Part shown: piece after piece, positions 7,048 through 9,924 of the stretch
Position numbering within the stretch: the stretch's first letter is position 1
Layout of the letters: each line of letters opens with the position of its first letter
From: JBEGQX01 sp041180805
Lineage (GTDB): Bacteria; Planctomycetota; Planctomycetia; Gemmatales; Gemmataceae
Direction of reading: 5' to 3'
Assembly (NCBI GenBank): GCA_041180805.1
Contig: JBEGQX010000048.1
Location: forward strand, 1-9,924
DNA: 9,924 bases
Notes under the pieces: generated by a model
What the model saw: the letters and a program-made list of their open reading frames with translations, nothing else
Database searches by the model: none
Told to the model about the DNA's origin: nothing
Translations under genes and position numbers: made by a program

Positions 7048-7944
7048 CTAAAACCTTCTTTGCCTTTGGATCAGATACTCCAAAAGGGCCTTGTCAAAGT
7101 TCACGCTTGTGTCCGTGGGAACATAATCACAACCCATGTGCATGCAATCTTCCTTGAATTTGCCCCTGAAATCGGCAATGGCGGCAAGATAATCTTCCTT
7201 CATGCCACGGGCGTCCACTGTTAATTGGGTAGGGGTTTCCACATCATGAAACTCGACCATTCCATCAAACGGGAATTGCGTTTCAGCCTCATCCAGAATG
7301 TGAAACAAAATGACTTCATGACCCCGATGACGCAACTGGCGCAGCGCCTTCATGATGGGTTCAGGCTCTGCAAGCAAATCGCTGAACACCATGATCAGGC
7401 TTTTTCCCCGAACAAGCGAGGAAAGCTGGTTCAGGCAATGAGCGTGGTTTGCCTCACCGGATGGAACCAGTGTGGAAAGAATGGAAAGAACCGAGGAAAA
7501 CTGGGTTCGTTTACTTTTAGGAGGAAGATGGGCATGCAGTTTTTCACCCATGGTCACCAAGCCGACAGGATCCTGCTGGCCAACCATCAGGTAGGTTAAT
7601 GCCGCCGCAAGACAGGTTGCGTAGTCAAATTTGGTCAATTCCTGCCGATAGGTGTATCCCATGGATGCGCTCTGGTCTATCACCAGATAGCCAGTAACAT
7701 TCGTCTCTGCCTGGAATTTTTTCAGGTAGTGCTTTTCAGTCTTCGCAAAAACACGCCAATCCAAGTCCTTGATGTCATCGCCGGGAACATATTTTCGGTG
7801 TTCGGAAAACTCCACACTAAAGCCATGAAACGGGCTTGCATGCAACCCGGAAAGAAAGCCTTCCACAATAAAACGGGCCCTGAGATCCAGTCGGGAAACC
7901 TGGCGAATCACTTCAGGACGAAGATACTTTTCCGAGGAACTCAT
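7048..7944 (-). CDS. DUF58 domain protein (VWA-like, MoxR/Bat cluster)
   Basis: A 298-residue soluble protein with the DUF58 signature near the N-terminus: SGLHASPFHGFSVEFSEHR (32-50), YVPGDDIKDLDWRVFAKT (52-69) and KFQAETN (76-82). The VWA-like core follows with MIDAS-type DQSAS at 90-94, LIMVFSDL at 183-190 and the GHEVILFHILDEAE segment at 208-221. No membrane helix is visible, unlike longer DUF58 proteins that carry two N-terminal helices. This soluble form is the one usually found next to MoxR ATPases and BatA-like VWA membrane proteins, where it is thought to bridge the ATPase to the membrane partners. The ATG at 7944 overlaps the TGA of the preceding gene by 4 bp (ATGA) and is preceded by GGGGGATGAGGA. 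The start is therefore secure and translation is probably coupled to the upstream small acidic protein. Confidence 0.95.
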   Translation of the reverse strand: MSSSEKYLRPEVIRQVSRLDLRARFIVEGFLSGLHASPFHGFSVEFSEHRKYVPGDDIKDLDWRVFAKTEKHYLKKFQAETNVTGYLVIDQSASMGYTYRQELTKFDYATCLAAALTYLMVGQQDPVGLVTMGEKLHAHLPPKSKRTQFSSVLSILSTLVPSGEANHAHCLNQLSSLVRGKSLIMVFSDLLAEPEPIMKALRQLRHRGHEVILFHILDEAETQFPFDGMVEFHDVETPTQLTVDARGMKEDYLAAIADFRGKFKEDCMHMGCDYVPTDTSVNFDKALLEYLIQRQRRF

Positions 7945-8414
7945 TCCTCATCCCCCATAACGCCAACCTCATCCTCAATAAGCAATTGATCATGTTCATC
8001 CACGAAACCGACCCCATCGGCGTGGAAAAACCCATGACACAAGGAGGTTAAGAATCTTGCCAGTTTTCTGTAACTGACAAATTCAGGGGATTCGGAATCC
8101 AGGTCATCAGGCAATTCGAAGGAAATTATCTGACCAACCTGGATGATCTTTTCCATTAAGTCGTGACGATCCTTGGTTTCCAACCATCCTGCCCATGTAT
8201 TTAATTGGGCTCGGACACCTTTTTCCGTGGAGAGAAATCTATCGATCGGCAACTCACCCAAGAATTCATGGGAAAGGACAAGCTGAAACCATCCGTCATC
8301 ATCTGTGCGAAATTTGCCTTGAATCCCGGGATATAAGGGCTGGAGGCCCTCCATGACTTTTTCAGGTTCCCAATCTGCCAGACTTGGATTAAATATTCGG
8401 AACCAGCCAGCCAT
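7941..8414 (-). CDS. Hypothetical acidic protein coupled to DUF58
   Basis: I do not recognise this family. The product has 157 residues from the preferred start, is mostly soluble-looking, and is rich in Asp, Glu and Trp. Visible blocks (numbered from that start) are AGWFRIFNPSLADWEPEKV at the N-terminus, TDDDGWFQLVLSHEFLGELP (37-56), LNTWAGWLETKDRHDLMEKI (71-90) and a C-terminal stretch with GFFHADGVGFVDEHDQLLIEDE followed by an acidic tail. There is no signal peptide, metal-binding Cys cluster or membrane helix. I chose ATG 8414 because GAGG lies six bases before it. The alternative ATG 8426 adds four residues (MRFL) but has no ribosome-binding site and starts 11 bp from a strong hairpin. 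The 4-bp overlap with the DUF58 gene suggests a shared complex or pathway. A regulatory or adaptor role for the DUF58 protein is a guess. Confidence 0.8.
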   Translation of the reverse strand: MAGWFRIFNPSLADWEPEKVMEGLQPLYPGIQGKFRTDDDGWFQLVLSHEFLGELPIDRFLSTEKGVRAQLNTWAGWLETKDRHDLMEKIIQVGQIISFELPDDLDSESPEFVSYRKLARFLTSLCHGFFHADGVGFVDEHDQLLIEDEVGVMGDEE

Positions 8415-8437
8415 CAAAAACCTCATTTATGAAAGAT

Positions 8438-8463
8438 GGCCCGGAGTTCTAGAACCCCGGGCC
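8438..8463 (-). terminator. Strong 26-bp hairpin between the cytochrome and acidic-protein genes
   Basis: A near-perfect palindrome centred on TTCTAGAA, with outer arms GGCCCGG and CCGGGCC. In minus-strand RNA the single mismatched position becomes a G-U wobble, so about 11 pairs can close around a CUAG tetraloop. In plus-strand RNA the same position is an A-C mismatch. It starts 18 bp after the cytochrome stop codon, where an intrinsic terminator belongs, but it is followed by AUCUUUCAU rather than a run of U. It may be a weak or partial terminator, a 3'-end stabiliser for the cytochrome mRNA, or an attenuator before the next operon. Confidence 0.55.
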
Positions 8464-8481
8464 TTATGGTTATCTAAGAAA

Positions 8482-9924
8482 TTATTTGCCGAAAGGAATC
8501 AAACCGACACTCTTTGAAAAAGGAATGGAGTTTCCATGAGCCTGACTGAATTTAGTGGGGTCTGAAACGACAGGGTCAACAGGTTCCCCATTCAAGGCCT
8601 TCATGAAAAGAACCAGGTCTTTCTTCTCGGAGGCATTAAGACCAAGACGCAAAGGCACAACCGCATTTGGACCCTTCGCTTTTTCAGCTTCAAAGTCCCT
8701 CATGCGAACATCCAGGTGCGGGTTCACATTTCCACCACGGTCGTAGAAATCCACAACTTGCTCAAGGGTTTTCTCACTACCATCATGCATGTAAGGTGCG
8801 GTTGCGAGAAGCTGCCGCAATGGAGGAGTTTTGAAAGCACCCACCAAGGTTGCATCCTTGTGACCGCTTGGCAGTGAACCAAAACGACCCAAAACGCCAT
8901 CAGCTAATTTCCCATTCTTGGCACCCACACCCAAGTTGTGAAACTGACTGTCTGAATAATTATCACCCACATGGCAACCATTGCAACGAGCCTTGCCATT
9001 AAAAAGGGCCCGACCATTGTTGATGGCACGAGCTACTTCGGAAACCTGTGCCTTATCTTTTACACCAATGGCATCTAATGCGACTGAATCCTTGGCAGCA
9101 ATCGCTTCTTGGATCACTTTTTCGTAATCTTTGGCTTGAACCTCAAGCTTGCCAGTCTCCTCTTCGGCTACTCGTTTGCGCATGGCAAGTTCCGCACGAT
9201 CATGAATCGAATTGCCTGTGAGAACTGTTCTTTCGTAAGCCGCCATGGCTTTTGCGGCACCATCGCGGGTGGGCATAGTGCCAAAGACTTCCTTGAAAGC
9301 TGCCACATATTCAGGCTTGGCACGCATTCTTTCAACAGCCTTTTCCCATGCATTGCCCTTGCCATCAAACATTTCGAGGGGATTTTGTGGAGGCCCCTGA
9401 GATTGCGCCTCGAGTGAAGCCGCACGACCATCCCAGAATTGCACCAGGCTATAGCCGGAATTCAACACAGTGGGGGCATTCATCCCACCAATATTACCTT
9501 TTATTCCCGTGGAAAACTGACTTTGATCGGTATACCCCTTGGATGGATCGTGACAGCTTGCACAGGAAACCGTGGCATCCGATGAGAGGATCGGATCAAA
9601 ATAGATTTTCTTTCCGAGGTTCCACTTGGCAACCGTGATGGGGTTTTCCGCTGGCACCGGAGGATTTTGGGTCAAACCAAGAGGCACTTTAACCTTTACA
9701 ACCTTGGACTCCATCTTTTTACCAGTTACGGGATCTGTAATGGTTTGCGTGCCCTCGCTCCAGAATTTAGTGAGCTTGTCCCATTCTGCGGCCTGCTGGG
9801 CTCGATTCACAAACACCACAGGAACTTGCTCATCCAAAGATTTCATCCAAGCCTTGTTGGGGATTTCCCATTCATAATTGGATGTTTTGTCCGCCGCGGC
9901 TGAACTTCCCAGAAATCCATTGCA
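8482..9924 (-). CDS. Di-heme cytochrome c peroxidase, MauG/CcpA type (5' end beyond window)
   Basis: The frame is open to the right edge: 480 residues are visible and the true start is outside. The first residues read CNGFLGSSAAADKTS, which looks like the end of a secretion signal with an AAA-type cleavage site, so the enzyme is probably periplasmic. The ATG at 9846 is internal. Two c-type haem sites are present: CASCH at 9564-9550 and CNGCH at 8985-8971. Family landmarks include LGKKIYFDPILSSDATVSC before the first haem, GGMNAPTVLNSGY, FWDGRAASLEAQSQGPPQNPLEMF, AAYERTVLTGNSIHDR, and PPLRQLLATAPYMHDGS with a possible distal Met ligand near 8790. Such enzymes reduce hydrogen peroxide using electrons from small c-type cytochromes; MauG-like members instead oxidise a protein. 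Compared with the compact family form, there is an extra charged helical stretch of roughly 45-50 residues between TGNSIHDRAEL and the second haem. No partner gene is visible. Confidence 0.93.
   Translation of the reverse strand, partial: CNGFLGSSAAADKTSNYEWEIPNKAWMKSLDEQVPVVFVNRAQQAAEWDKLTKFWSEGTQTITDPVTGKKMESKVVKVKVPLGLTQNPPVPAENPITVAKWNLGKKIYFDPILSSDATVSCASCHDPSKGYTDQSQFSTGIKGNIGGMNAPTVLNSGYSLVQFWDGRAASLEAQSQGPPQNPLEMFDGKGNAWEKAVERMRAKPEYVAAFKEVFGTMPTRDGAAKAMAAYERTVLTGNSIHDRAELAMRKRVAEEETGKLEVQAKDYEKVIQEAIAAKDSVALDAIGVKDKAQVSEVARAINNGRALFNGKARCNGCHVGDNYSDSQFHNLGVGAKNGKLADGVLGRFGSLPSGHKDATLVGAFKTPPLRQLLATAPYMHDGSEKTLEQVVDFYDRGGNVNPHLDVRMRDFEAEKAKGPNAVVPLRLGLNASEKKDLVLFMKALNGEPVDPVVSDPTKFSQAHGNSIPFSKSVGLIPFGK

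Noticed and set aside
9844..9846. ATG as the start of the cytochrome peroxidase
   Set aside because: The same frame continues without a stop to the window edge and encodes what looks like a signal-peptide end, so this Met is internal.

Overview
All seven convincing genes in this window lie on the minus strand, so the biological reading order runs from high to low coordinates. Base composition looks moderate by eye, and none of the genes stands out as recently acquired. The combination of genes suggests a planctomycete or close PVC-group relative, perhaps Gemmatales-like. It comprises a di-heme cytochrome c peroxidase with a long linker, a DUF58 / BatA-like / large membrane VWA trio, and a PfaD plus ketosynthase pair. 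This placement is inferred from gene content; no marker gene is present.

Region 1 (8482-9924) holds most of a secreted di-heme cytochrome c peroxidase (MauG/CcpA type). Its start is beyond the right edge. It is followed by a strong 26-bp dyad (8438-8463) that ends 11 bp before the longest possible start of the next gene.

Region 2 (2102-8426) is a probable operon of four genes: an unrecognised acidic protein of about 157 residues, a DUF58 protein joined to it by a 4-bp ATGA overlap, a BatA-like membrane VWA protein after a 145-bp gap, and a large multi-pass membrane VWA protein 40 bp further on. All three recognised proteins carry VWA metal-site (MIDAS) motifs. The two large ones also have a glutamine-amidotransferase-like segment without the nucleophilic cysteine. 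Such clusters usually include a MoxR AAA+ ATPase; none is visible here, so it may lie beyond the right edge or elsewhere in the genome. The role is probably a cell-envelope or chaperone-like assembly, but the substrate is unknown.

Region 3 (1856-2101) is the only sizeable non-coding stretch. It contains an imperfect direct repeat with a 21-bp period, an AT-rich -10-like element, a 14-bp inverted repeat just downstream of it, a short tandem repeat and a second inverted repeat near the next gene. It looks like a regulated promoter for region 4.

Region 4 (1-1855) holds a PfaD-family FMN-dependent enoyl reductase, followed with a 4-bp ATGA overlap by the N-terminus of a type I ketosynthase cut by the left edge. 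This is the beginning of a Pfa-like (polyunsaturated fatty acid / secondary lipid) synthase locus, with pfaD as its first gene. The start of pfaD is problematic: the ribosome-binding site and ATG are out of frame with the conserved protein, leaving only a TTG start.

No RNA genes, CRISPR arrays, insertion sequences or origins were seen.
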